Part shown: positions 49,995-60,691 of the stretch, piece by piece
Numbering within the stretch: the first letter of the stretch is position 1
Layout of the letters: every line of letters starts with the position of its first letter
Source of the DNA: Cavia porcellus
Lineage: Eukaryota > Chordata > Mammalia > Rodentia > Caviidae
Length of the DNA: 64,000 nucleotides
Direction: 5' to 3'
Assembly: GCF_034190915.1 (NCBI RefSeq)
Contig: NW_026947484.1
Span: 185,374,982-185,438,981, forward strand
Notes under the pieces: model-generated
Database searches by the model: none
The model's input: the letters and a program-made list of their open reading frames with translations, nothing else
What the model was told of the DNA's origin: nothing
Program-made: the position numbers and the translations under genes

Positions 49995-50160
49995 AATCAT
50001 AAAAATTCTTTGAAAGGCAGTATCAGCACCTTATTCAAATGAGGAAATCCACAGTTATGAAGATTATAAACTTAGCTAGTTGCAAAAGCTTAGTGGCAGG
50101 ATTCAGATCGAAACAAGTCCAGCTACCCTAGCAAAGCTAACACTTTCCCACCCTTCTGAG
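49995..50160 (+). mobile_element. MIR-like ancient SINE
   Basis: 'GAGGAAATCCACAGTTATGA' and 'TAGTGGCAGGATTCAGATC' match the MIR 3' region. A further MIR-like piece lies at 51000-51090 ('TTCAGTGCAGGGCACTTTTG'). Confidence 0.5.
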
Positions 50161-51101
50161 TGAACACAGATTCTTGTTTGCCCAGACAGCCCAGTTTTTA
50201 TCTGTTGCCTTGTATAATTTTAAGTAAATCTTTTCACTTTCAGAGTGTTCTGAGATAGATGATAACTGTATGTCTATCCTATTTATATTCTATATTACTA
50301 AAATAACCTATTTCTGCCTCAAAGTATAAAACAGTATGAGAATGAAAGTGTCCATGTGTTTGTACTGCATGTGCTTCTGTGTGTCCAGGAGTGTGTAGTT
50401 TGCTACACCACAGTAAGGGAATGTAATGTGGCTGATTCCATATTATATGTCATTTTCAAAAAATATAGTCAATATGAAATATTAACTGATTATGTTGTAA
50501 ATCTGGACTGTACACAACATCACATAATAATTATGACAAAATTTAGTCATTTATCTATAAAAGATGCCTCTATCCAATTTATAAATATTCACTCACAAAA
50601 GGTTAAGATTCTTATGACAGCTATGTGTATATCACACCAATAATAGACCCTCTATTGTCATATAAGAAATAACAACTTTTTTAGAAATAAGAATTTTTAT
50701 TCTCTAAATTCGATACTTTATTGTCTGGTCACTTCACATAAGGCAGGTATTGGTTTCCTCTTTTGTTGAATTATTTTATACATAAAATGAAAAATAACAA
50801 TAAATTATATAGATTTAAGGGTTAAAATGCACCACACTAAGTATTTGTATAAAATATTATATGAAAAGTGCACATTTAACATTGTGCCTAATGTATTTCT
50901 ATATTATACATAATTTTACCAAAGGCATTAAATACGTAAGTTAAAATACACAAATGTATTTACTAAATTAGTGTTTAATAAGTTATTTGTATGACATAAA
51001 GTCATGTAGCATTTATTGTGCAACTATTCAGTGCAGGGCACTTTTGTAAGCCCATCACACTTACTACATCATCAAATCATCTTGACAATATACTGGTTAG
51101 G

Positions 51102-51684
51102 TATCAGATCCTGACCTAGGTCCCCGATCTCCCAAATGAGTGTATGGTGGAGGTTTAAATAAATTGAGACAATTGATATGAATTTAGGGCTCCCGGAGGG
51201 TCAAAACCCTTTAGTTGAGCTCAGGACTCCAAGGGCTAAGAAAGACTTCTCTGGGTCAGTCTACTTTTACTAGAACCAAGAACAAAAGGCAGGGAAACTG
51301 AGGACAGCACAGGAAATGAGCAGGACTTGGGGAGTCATTTCAAAGACTTCTCCAAGTAGTAAATTATGCCAATTTAGGAGAACCATCTATCTCCAAGATG
51401 ACATTTATGGTAGGAATGTGACTGCAGGAGTGAAATTCCTTTAGCTGCTGTCTCTGTTTACTTAATTAGTGTTAGAGCCAAGGTGTCTTCAGTTGTGGTC
51501 CTATGTTGCCCTTTAAGGTATCACAGGCTCCAGGACCAGTGACTCATAAAGGTTCACTTACTGAATCAGCTCCTGTCACCAGGCACTGGGCTGAGGCCTA
51601 GGACACACTCACAGATAAACATAGAAAGCCAATTAGAGTTTATTTTAAATCCTGCTCAGAGCCGCCTCCTAGTGGTCTCCAACA
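51102..51684 (-). repeat. Solo LTR of the decayed provirus family, antisense
   Basis: Reverse complement starts TGTTGGAGACCACTAGGAGG and ends 'CTAGGTCAGGATCTGATA'. It aligns along its length with the copy at 44192. Exact 6-bp duplications GTTAGG flank it (51096-51101 and 51685-51690), showing a true integration later reduced by LTR-LTR recombination. Confidence 0.9.
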
Positions 51685-51690
51685 GTTAGG

Positions 51691-52457
51691 CACTCTTTAT
51701 TCATTACCCCAGGTGATGAAGAAACAAGAGTCCTTCTCCATTACATTAAATAATAATGCCAGAAATCAAATCTGATATATTCCAGCAAATAACGTGCCTT
51801 CATGGGTCACACATGCAAAACTGAAATATATACACACGGACCATTTTAGCATAAACTTCTCATTTCCCAATATATTTGAGAGAAAAATGATATTTCCTCT
51901 CCACATTTCTGGCTTGTTGCTGTCCATGTTATCTGGTAATCTACACCGTACACCACTCTGGCTTGTAACATATGATAATACTTACCACTACAGGTACCAT
52001 CTCCATTCAGGGCATTTAAATTAATTAAAGAAGGTTTTTAGTTTATTTTTTATTTATAGTTTTCTTGGAGTTTGCATGAGTTTCCATCATCAATATTTAT
52101 TTTTCATCGCCTTTAGCTTTAGTAACATTTTATAGTCACATGATCAGGAAAACATTAAGTTTAGGCTATTTGAATCGCTTATACATATCTGTTCTGCAAA
52201 TATTTTTGTTGCACCTGTTTGATTAAAGATTTGTCTGCCTTCAGCGTGAGAAGAATTCAGAGAAGACATGATATACGGGCCTCTTTGCTGGGATTCTGTC
52301 ATATTTTGAGAATTGTCTTAAAAAATAATTTCCTCCAAAACCTGGAATTAAATTATCTGCCAAGACTTACTGCAACACGTTATTAAAAACTTCTCATGGT
52401 TACTGTGGTTTGAGCTTTTATAATTTAACACATACACTTTTAAATGATGCACGTGTG

Positions 52458-52495
<38 letters not shown>

Positions 52496-54119
52496 CACGC
52501 GCGCGCGGGTGTGCGCGTGCAAGCCCATGTGTGATTTAAAAGCAGTTCTGGAATTTATACAGTTATTTATAACAGTGAAAACCCTTTTGGGAAGTTAAAT
52601 GTTTCCTAGAATCTTTTTATTGCATAGATCCTTTTTATATATAATGAGAAGTGGGAAATAAGTAGAATCCTGCCAATTGTTTGAAAGTAATTGAATGTAC
52701 ACATTTTCCAATTCAATCAGGCAAGATGCGAGAACTTCACTCTGCACTAAAAATGTTGTTTGTGTTAAGTTCTATATATGTTTAAAATATCTGCGTAATT
52801 GTAATGATTGTATAGTTAAGGTTTCATGAAGTATTAAGAATCCAATGTTTGACTTTTGTTTCTAAACTCTTATTTCATTTCCCTGTAACTATGTCATTTT
52901 TTTTCTAAAAAGAGCTTTATGTATTTCATCAACCCTGAATATGTAATCACATACTAGGTTAGCAGGGGAATGCCGTATTTATGGAGAGGCTATATGATGG
53001 GATCTTTTAACAGTCATAGGTTGATTGGGCCATATATTGAAACCATTTATGATTTTCAAATAATCTACATCATTCAATCATCAACATAAAAAGCAGAACA
53101 TTAAAATTTTGTTTTTTGACAACATGTTCATTAATACTTGCATAATAATAAAATCGATAAAGTTAAAATAAATTCATCGGGACTAGGTACCTGTAAAAAA
53201 GCATAACTCTAATGTTTGTCAAAGAGGGAAAATTTTCCTTCACAGAAAAATCAAAACACTGATGATCATTTTTCACTATAACTAGTGATATGTCTCAACT
53301 GTGTGACAATACATTCTAATTTTGAATCCAATTTTGAAACAAGTTTAGAATCATTGCTAGGCTAAGTGAACTCCATAGTTATTCTATCTTCTTTCTGGGA
53401 ACACAAAAGACAGATGCACAGAGATTGTTAGTTGCCACTCCCATTTTAAAGCACGAAAAATCTAGACCAATGGAAAATGAATGACTTTTGTGTGAGAGAA
53501 TTAAGAATGCAGGCCAAATTATGGCTCTCAAAAGGAGTGTGAAACAGAGACTGAAAAGACATGACTACATGGGCCCGAATCTCCTTCAAATAAAAACTGA
53601 TACAAACACGTAGTAATTGTAAAGAATTGCTGGAAGGTTAGTGTTCAGTGTTAGGCAGAGGGAAGGATTAATCACTATCGAATATACATAGAGACATATC
53701 TATCAAAGATACATTTCAAATAAGAAAAGGAAGGCATATTTGAAATAGTTGAACATCACTCAATGTGTCACATGGCATCAGAACATCGCATGGTACTCCA
53801 CTCACCTGAACAAACTTTTTTGTTTTATACGTCAGCTAAAGATGATTTAATGAATAATAAAAATTAAAATTAAAACAAATATATTTCCAAAATTAACGAT
53901 AACAAATTGCCAAACCACAAATATAAAAACTCAAAGAACATCAAATATAAGTATCATTTAAACTAAACCTAGATATAGCATATTCAAATTACAAAAACAA
54001 AATTTTGAAAGAAATTTAATAGACTACTTCAGTCTATATAAAAAGATATCTCAAGAAAGAAAAATGCAAATAAAATAACTTATTTATCAAAGATAAATTT
54101 ATCTAAGCGCTAAGTCTTT
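51691..54119. other. AT-rich non-coding DNA
   Basis: Nothing recognised apart from a TG/CG microsatellite (52450-52521). Confidence 0.6.
52450..52521. repeat. (TG)n(CG)n alternating purine-pyrimidine tract
   Basis: About 50 bases of TG with one CG, then 'ACGCACGCGCGCGCGGGTGT' and 'GCGCGTGC'. Alternating purine-pyrimidine DNA of this kind can adopt Z-form, and the CpG run is unusual in this AT-rich surrounding. Confidence 0.9.
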
Positions 54120-55830
54120 ATCTAAGAGTTAAAGTTTTCTAAAAATGTAATACTGTGATTGGTTTTGAGAGTATATTCAATACATTCTCAATCAAAATAC
54201 CAACATATCTCCCAGAAATAGAGAAAATAATCCTAGAATTCATATGGAACCAGAAGAGACCAAAAAGAGTGAGAGTAATCCTGTAAATCAGGAGCAAGGC
54301 AGAAGGTATCACAGTACTTGATTTCAAGTAATTCTACTAAGCAATAGTAGCAAACACGGCATTGGATTGGGACAAAAAAGATACGTGCCAAAAGAATTGA
54401 ACAGAGGTCAGAGAATCATCACCACTCACATTCAGTTATTTCATCTTTGACAAAAGGGCTAAAAACATATATTGCAGGAAAGATAACCTATTCTACAACT
54501 GATGCTAGGAAAATTGACAACATGCAAAAGACTGAAGCAGGATCCATGTGTCCTACCATGTACTAAATTACAAACAAGATGCATCAAAAATCTAAACATT
54601 AAAACAGGAACAAAGAAGAGGCTGGAAGGTAAAATAGGTAAATGACCTGAAGTTATAGTTGTAGGCAGTTGCATCTCACCCTTTTGGCTAAGATCAAACC
54701 TATGGGTGTAGGCAAGGACCTCCTGAACAGAACTCTAACTATACAAGAAATAACACCAGTAATCAACTAAGGAGATTATATCAAGTCAAAAGTTCCTTCA
54801 CAGCGTAGGAAACCTTTAGTGTAGTGAAAAGATGTCCCACAAAATGCAAAAGTATCCAACATCTCTGGCTGTCAAAGAAATGCAAATTAAAACAATGCTA
54901 AGATTTCATCCTACCACAGAAAGAATGACAGTCATCAAGAAATCAAAGAATAACAAATGCTAGTGAGATTAAAATATAAAAGGAAGCCTCCTGTATTGTT
55001 GGTGGGAAAGCAAAATTGGAAAACCCATCATGGAAATCAGTGTGAAGATGTTTTCATGAACTAACAACAGAAATTTCATTTGACCTAGTTATACCCATTT
55101 ATATCCTTCAAGGTATCTTCCTCAAAGAGTTAAAAACATCATATTACAGTGACACATGCACAGCAATATTCACAGCAGCACAATTCATAACAGCTAAATC
55201 CTACAAGCAGCTTCTATGTCCGTCAACTGACAAATGGATAAAAAACAAAAAAAAAAAAAAAAAAAAAACGTGGTATCGATAATAATGAAATACTACATAG
55301 CTGTAAAAAAGATAAACATAAGATTTATAGGACAATGAATACAACTGGAAAATACAGCATTAGATAAATCAGACACGTGAGATTAAGTAATATAAGACAG
55401 CTCTCAAGCCAGGCAAAAATATACATGAAAAGTAAGTGAAAGGATTACTAGCAGGAAACAGGCAGATAGATCCTTTGCTAAGGAGTCAGGAGTCTGAGGG
55501 TTAAGGGTAGGGGAGTGGAAGGAGAAGAAATAAGATTTAAGAGATGGCATGTACATGTACTGAATATCCACAATGAATACACATGTAAGTTATCAACATG
55601 AAATAGAATAATAGAATACTAGTAAGAATAAAAATGAATAAAGAGGATTTAGAGTCAGAAGAACAACGGAGGTGGGTAGAAAGGGAAAGATGATTAGAAA
55701 GGAATCAAGCTGTGTTATGTACACATGCCTACTACTTAAAATGAATGTAACCTGCATGTACTATAGATGTGTACTAATGAAACACAAAGATAGTACAGAA
55801 AAAATAATGTGTTAAATAATTACAGTATGT
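54120..55830 (+). mobile_element. L1 3' half (ORF2 C-terminal third and 3' UTR)
   Basis: ORF2 pieces in order: 'F-I-W-N-Q-K'-like 'F-I-W-N-Q-K-R' near 54240, a 'L-I-F-D-K' equivalent near 54440, 'L-T-I-Q-E-I' near 54740, 'E-M-Q-I-K-T-M-L-R-F' near 54880, a 'W-K' C-terminal stretch near 55020, and 'L-C-P-S-T-D-K-W-I-K' near 55215. A 22-base A-run (55247-55268) interrupts the coding remnant. The GA-rich 3' UTR runs to about 55830. It is 5' truncated and dead. Confidence 0.75.
54671..54699 (+). other. U2 snRNA-like 5' fragment inside L1
   Basis: CCTTTTGGCTAAGATCAA (54680-54697) is an 18-base exact match, from memory, to the conserved 5' region of U2 spliceosomal RNA. The preceding GCATCTCACC is similar to U2's GCTTCTCGGC. 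No branch-site recognition region or stem IIa follows, so it is not a functional U2 gene. Confidence 0.5.
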
Positions 55831-56329
55831 GAATATGAAAAGTAAATGGCAAATATTACCAAAAATGAGACTGGAAATATTTAACTAAATGTAATAAATT
55901 ACTGCAAGATTTTTGTTTGATGAAAGACTATTTAAGTGTATTTAAACAAAAGAAAATCTATTCCACATTTCTGGGTTGTAACCTAAGCAATCGTAGGAGA
56001 TATGTTCTACCCAAGTTGATCTATAGACTGTTCATATCTTACCAGGTGATTTTACACATATTAATAAAGTTACTCATAAACTTGTGAGAAAAGATAAAAG
56101 AAAATGATGAGGGAGTCACATTGTTTCCTTTTAAAATTTTGTGTAAAGCTGGTTATTGAGGAAGGTAATTGTGAAATAATAGTATTGGTAAATAGGTTGC
56201 ATATAAATTATAGATGCCAAAAATACACACAGTTAGAGTCAGTAGAGTTTTCATAAACGCATGACAGAACTACAGTAGAAAAGCAGTGGTCTCTTCATAA
56301 TTAGTTGTCACATAATTGAATGCTAACAA

Positions 56330-57060
56330 TGCAAAAACACTATCACAGGAAGAAAAACAAAGTCACAGGCTGGGAGAAAATGCTTTCAAAACACATATAT
56401 GATAAAGGATATAGTTTATACATATAATAACTCATAAAACTCAACAGTAATAAAACCAAAAACCCAACTAAAAATAAGCATAATACTTACAGAAACTTCT
56501 CACCAAGAAAATGTACAAATGAAAATAATCATCTGAAAACATGTTCAGTTTCATTCACAGAGAGATGTCAATTTAATAAAGAAGACACCACTTTACAACT
56601 GTTATATTGCCTGATTAGTCTAAACACTAATATTAAAAATTATTGAAGATGCAGAACTACAGAAATTCTCACTTACTCCTGGGGAAAGGTAAAATGGCTT
56701 AGCCATTTTGGTAGCATTTGGCCACTACTTACGAAGCTAAACATACACTTACTATACAGAATAGGAATGTCAGGACTCAGAATTTCTCACCTGAGGACAT
56801 ACATTGACACTAACCCATATTCTGGGAAAAATACACTGCTCCTAATCTTAATCACTAAAACCTAGAATCAAGTAAGAAATTTTTCAATAAAGAAAGGATA
56901 AGCAAGCATCAAATAGAAAAGATAAGGAGCATCAAATAGACTATGTCAATAAAAAAAGGAATGAATTGCTATCAAACCATAGAAAGCCATAATTAAGGTG
57001 GTGCAGGAAAACAAGGATGGAATGGAGATTGTGGTTTAATATTTCAAATATTTTATTTCA
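56330..57060 (+). pseudogene. Ancient L1M ORF2 C-terminal fragment
   Basis: Broken translations include 'V-T-G-W-E-K-M' near 56370, 'F-S-P-R-K-C' near 56500 and 'L-T-Y-S-W-G-K-V' near 56675, the C-terminal order of old mammalian L1 ORF2. Heavily mutated. Confidence 0.55.
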
Positions 57061-58263
57061 TATATATTAATTTCATATAAAATAAATAAAAAGATTAGGG
57101 AAGAAGTGAAATAGTGATCCAAGTAACTTTGAGTAGGTGGGAACTGCCTGATTGAAGGTAATAAGAATTACACACAATGAACCTTGTACTGTAATTTTTA
57201 AAGTTGTTTTCCACAACAGTAGTCTACCAATTGTAAAATCACAGCACTGGAAATGAGCAATTAAATGGATAGTAGACAGTGGAAACAAAGTGTCTAACTT
57301 TGAAATGGAAGGTAACAAATACTGAAGAGAAAATTGTAATGATCCATATGCTAAGAATTCTAGAGTTGGCAGTATCGGCACAAGTGCGTGTTTAATTTTA
57401 TGGCAAGTAAGTGCAGCATAAATATTTGATGACATGTGCATGCACATGGATTAATATATATAAGAATTTCCTTTTCTTAAGAATCTAATATTGCCTAGAT
57501 TTGATGAAATTCCAGTAGCAAAGAGCTCAAATCTTATTTTCTAATACAATTGTAAGGACAACGAAACCAAGAGCCTTCAGAGAGATGGCTAATTCCAGAA
57601 CTGATGTCAAAACTGAACAACACGGCTCTGAAATACTTGTAGTGACAGAAGATAAGCATTCAAAACAAAACAAATCAAATCAACACAAAACAAAACAACC
57701 AAAACAACAGTGATGGAGTCAGAGGACAGGAAAAAGATAGAGGACCCAACTGAAAGAGCTCCCAGTAGCCAAATCTAGATCAGTTTGAGCAAAAATTGTT
57801 GGACAGTATTGGATTAAAATCCAAAGTATAATATAAATGTGTATCAGTCCATCCAATTGTATAGTTTAATAGATAAATAATTAAGAGGAGTTGGGTAGAC
57901 AAATATCTCAAGCAGAAGAATGCACAATGGTTTATTCCATGCATTGCTTCAAGAAGTGTAGTTTAATTCTCAATTACTTGCATCTGTGCTGCTTGTAGTG
58001 AAATATTTTCATAAAATTTGAAAAGGTGGATGCAGGAATTACTTTTAAATATGAAAAACACTGGCCTATCCAGCTCATCAAAGTCAATATCAACAAACGG
58101 TGTAATTCATGCCAACCTTATGCACTCAGATATGATGAATTGAGAATGACCCTTTATCTCTTTGTTCTCATAAAAACCAATGTTTCCAGTTGAATAGTGA
58201 TAAAAATATCAGACCAACCTCGACTGACTGACATTCCCATTCCGTAAAACATGACCAGTAGCA
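57061..58263. other. AT-rich non-coding DNA
   Basis: Nothing recognised. The 124-codon minus-strand frame at 57073-57447 has no domain and sits in AT-rich sequence. This is the 5' flank of the young provirus. Confidence 0.55.
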
Positions 58264-58269
58264 TTCACA
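58264..58269. repeat. Target-site duplication, left (TTCACA)
   Basis: Matches TTCACA at 61437-61442. A 6-bp duplication is typical of class II (beta-like) retroviral integrases. Confidence 0.95.
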
Positions 58270-58571
58270 TGTGGGAAGCCGCCTGAGATGGCGCCCATTT
58301 CCTGCTTCCGGGTTCTTCCCGGCCTGAACAAGCCCGCCAAATTGTCATATCTGCCCAGTTACCCGTGACGCTAGCCTATCAGCTTGTTAGGCGCGCTTCT
58401 CTGTGATTGGATACTGCTTCCCCTTATAAGAGGTTGTTCCTGCCCCCAATGGCGGAAGAGGAATCAACACCGAGGGTGGCGGACCTTGTCAGGTCCGGTT
58501 CGCTGTATGCAATAAAGTTTGAGAGCTGATCCTGCTCAAGTTTGGTCTCCTGTCTCCCGCGGCTCCGGTCA
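58270..58571 (+). repeat. 5' LTR
   Basis: TG...CA ends (TGTGGGAAGC...CCGGTCA). U3 carries an inverted CCAAT box (GATTGG, 58405-58410) and a TATA box (TTATAAG, 58424-58430). AATAAA lies at 58511-58516, so if transcription starts about 25-30 bases after the TATA box, the poly(A) signal falls within R. 'AATGGCGGAAG' and 'GAGATGGCGCCC' resemble YY1-type sites. Differences from the 3' LTR: T instead of C at 58508, A instead of G at 58538. Confidence 0.95.
58425..58429 (+). promoter_or_regulatory. TATA box of the 5' LTR
   Basis: TATAA preceded by an inverted CCAAT box about 20 bases upstream. The equivalent in the 3' LTR is at 61290-61294. Confidence 0.8.
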
Positions 58572-58573
58572 TC

Positions 58574-58591
58574 TGGTGGCCCGGACGGGGA
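58574..58591 (+). promoter_or_regulatory. Primer-binding site, isoleucine tRNA type
   Basis: TGGTGGCCCGGACGGGGA begins two bases after the LTR. By memory it is complementary to the 3' end of tRNA-Ile(AAU) at 17 of 18 positions (T expected where G is at 58584). It is a poor match to the lysine tRNAs used by many beta-like viruses. Confidence 0.75.
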
Positions 58592-58751
58592 AAAAGGTAA
58601 AAGACTCAGCGACGTGCCTCTTCGGCCGGGAGGTGCGATTGCTGTCGCCTGCAGTACGACGGAGGACCTGGCTCAATAACAACGGAAGGCCGCGAGCGCC
58701 TCTTCTCTTCACCCTGATCAGCTACGTGAGATACAGTGGTTCCCGGGACAG

Positions 58752-58880
58752 GTGAGTACTGGGTCACCTGGGTTGGGTGGACGCACCTAACAGATTTTGA
58801 GCGCCACACGAGTGGACGCTGGGTTTTTTTTTCTTTTCTTTTCCCTTTGCATCTGTTTTGCTTTCGCTTTGCTAATACAG
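58752..58880 (+). promoter_or_regulatory. Strong splice donor and acceptor in the leader
   Basis: Donor CAG|GTGAGT at 58749-58757. Downstream is a long pyrimidine tract (58824-58870), a branch-like 'GCTAAT' and the acceptor ATACAG|CC at 58880. Together they outline a 129-base intron. The donor fits the usual retroviral leader donor. Use of the acceptor is a prediction. Confidence 0.5.
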
Positions 58881-58896
58881 CCCGACAGGCTTTTGA

Positions 58897-59990
58897 GCTC
58901 GATCGGAATGCTCAGAGGAGCCCGGAGCCACTGCCGATGGTGGGTCTCCGGAGGACCCTCAGGGCTCTAATTCTGATTCGGATTTGGAAGGCTCAGAAGA
59001 GGAGGTCGTCTTTGCTAAGCATGACCCTCCTACACCGTTAAAAGAGGAACTTAGGGCTCGGGAAGATAAAAAGGGGAACCAAACACCACCCTGCCCGAGC
59101 TACTCCGCCTTACGGGAGGAGCTTAAGCCCTTCCGCCCTTTGGCAAGTTCGCGACCCACGATCGCCCCTTTCAGGGCGCCAGGCCCCACTGCACCGCCGT
59201 GGCCGAAAGAGGAGTTGCTCCCTGGGCTGCCACCACAACCTATGGCACCGCCCTGGTTAGAGGGAGAGCTACTTCCTGGGTTGCCTTCTGCGCCCCCATC
59301 TGGGGAGGGAGGAGGACGTTCCTTCCACCAGAGGGTATGGTCGCAGCTTCCCTTTGAGTGTTCCGGTCTCCATGCATTCCCGGTACAAGTAGGAGGCAGG
59401 GGAGGAGGAGGATATTATGAGCCCTTAGAAATTAAACAACTTAAAACTATCAAGGACGCAGTTTCAGCTTATGGGCCCAATGCGCCATTTACCATGGCGC
59501 TTTTAGAGGCATTGGCAGGTCTGCTTTTAACTCCTGGAGATTGGACCCAACTGGCACGCGCCTGCCTCTCCCACGGATTCTGTGTAGAGCAGGCGGCAGC
59601 CAACAGGGAAAATAACCAGAGAGAGTGGAACAGGGATATACTATTAGGGCGAGGAGCCTTTGAGGAAGATCAAACTCAATAGCCTCGCCAGGTTTATGAA
59701 CAAATTAGTCGCTGTGGCCTCCAGGCCTGGAGACGGCTGGCTGGAAAGGGAGAACATACGGGTCACCTTACAAAAATTATACAAGGGCAGGGAGAGCCAT
59801 TTTCAGACTTTGTGGCCCGCATGCTTGAGGCCGCTAACAGGATTTTTCCAGATGCTGAGGCGGCTCACCCTCTCATAAAACAATTGATTTTTGAACAGTG
59901 CACTAAGGAGTGCCGTGATGTCCTAAGAACTAACAAAAATAGGTCCTTAGAAGAGTGGACACGCCTGTGCCGTGAATTGGGTGGCCACGG
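58897..59990 (+). pseudogene. gag: Truncated gag (linker and capsid) with one internal stop
   Basis: Open from 58897 to a TAG at 59680, then open again in the same frame. A Ser/Asp/Glu-rich then Pro-rich linker comes first. Capsid starts near 59415 ('Y-Y-E-P-L-E-I-K', 'Y-G-P-N-A-P-F-T') and continues past the stop with the major homology region ('Q-G-Q-G-E-P-F-S-D-F', near 59790) to about 59975. Matrix and its start codon are missing: the first in-frame ATG is at 59242, inside the Pro-rich part. Nucleocapsid is also missing. Capsid forms the particle shell in intact relatives. As it stands no normal Gag can be made. Confidence 0.85.
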
Positions 59991-60360
59991 CCTAACGCCC
60001 AAAGGAAGAATATCATTGGCACTCTTTACCATAAATTTTTTAAACCTTAATCACAATAATCATTCCCCTGCCATGGAGCACAATAACCCGTCCCCGGCCG
60101 ACAAAGGGCTGGTGAGATGGAAAGATGTCCTTACAGGACAATGGATGGGCCCGGATCCAGTGGTTAGCTGGACCCGAGGTGCGGTTTGTGTCTTCCCACA
60201 GGAACCAGGTCGCGAGCCGCTGTGGGTCCCGGAAAGATTGACGCGAGCAGTAAACTCCCCACCAGTTCCTGATAAAGCACAGGAGGATAAGCCCGCGGAC
60301 ACAAGTCAACTCGACCCTTCTGGGACCGACGCTCAGCGCCCGAGACCATCTACAAACTAA
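59991..60360 (+). pseudogene. pol: Integrase C-terminal fragment fused in frame to gag
   Basis: In the gag frame the sequence switches to pol: 'L-A-L-F-T-I-N-F-L-N' near 60015-60045, then the integrase C-terminal DNA-binding domain with 'W-K-D-V-L-T-G-Q-W', 'G-P-D-P-V' and 'V-P-E-R-L' (60115-60240). A Pro/Asp-rich tail ends at TAA 60358-60360. The catalytic core and everything upstream in pol are deleted. The junction lies around 59975-60000 and is approximate. Confidence 0.85.
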
Positions 60361-60361
60361 A

Positions 60362-60686
60362 ATGTCTGGTTTGGAGCTTTTTCTATTCTGTGGGTTCCTA
60401 TTAATCACCCCTGTTCGCACAAATTTGACCAACACTGTTAAAAATAGCCAGTTTGTGGGAACGCGTCACCTCCTGGTTCTCCTGGCCCAACCTGACTACT
60501 TGGATCCTGATTGCCGTGGCCATCCTAGTGGGGCTTGTGGTTATTAAATGCTTGTTAGATAGCCTCATACAAACTCAGCAGCAGGTTAAGATCACAGCTA
60601 TGGCAGCCATGCAAATGGCAGCAGGTGGCCCATCAGGCCAGCAGGCCGCCGCATATCTCCTTCACATTGCAGAACATCAGCTATAA
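60362..60686 (+). pseudogene. env: env remnant: signal peptide joined to membrane anchor, out of frame
   Basis: An ATG at 60362 opens a hydrophobic signal-peptide-like stretch of about 20 residues. After about 27 codons the similarity moves to another frame, where 60453-60686 encodes a tryptophan-rich pre-membrane segment, a ~22-residue hydrophobic span ('W-I-L-I-A-V-A-I-L-V-G') and a short cytoplasmic tail with 'T-Q-Q-Q-V'. The surface subunit and the transmembrane ectodomain, including the fusion peptide, are deleted, and the join shifts the frame. Confidence 0.75.
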
Positions 60687-60691
60687 GAGCT

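Larger units (their letters stand above)
44871..51095. other. AT-rich non-coding DNA with scattered fossils
   Basis: No host gene recognised. Contains L1M pieces (46690-46870, 48260-48480), an unclassified repeat (48550-49125), a purine tract (49364-49466) and MIR-like fragments (49995-50160, 51000-51090). Short open frames show no domains. Confidence 0.55.

Noticed and set aside
54671..54699. A functional U2 snRNA gene
   Set aside because: Only about 29 bases match; the rest of U2 and its promoter elements are absent.
58519..58809. Short frames in the LTR and leader of the young provirus
   Set aside because: They begin at non-ATG codons within U5 and the leader and have no retroviral domain; joining them by the predicted intron meets a stop.
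60040..60435. 131-codon minus-strand frame opposite integrase
   Set aside because: It is a shadow of the plus-strand integrase/env remnant.
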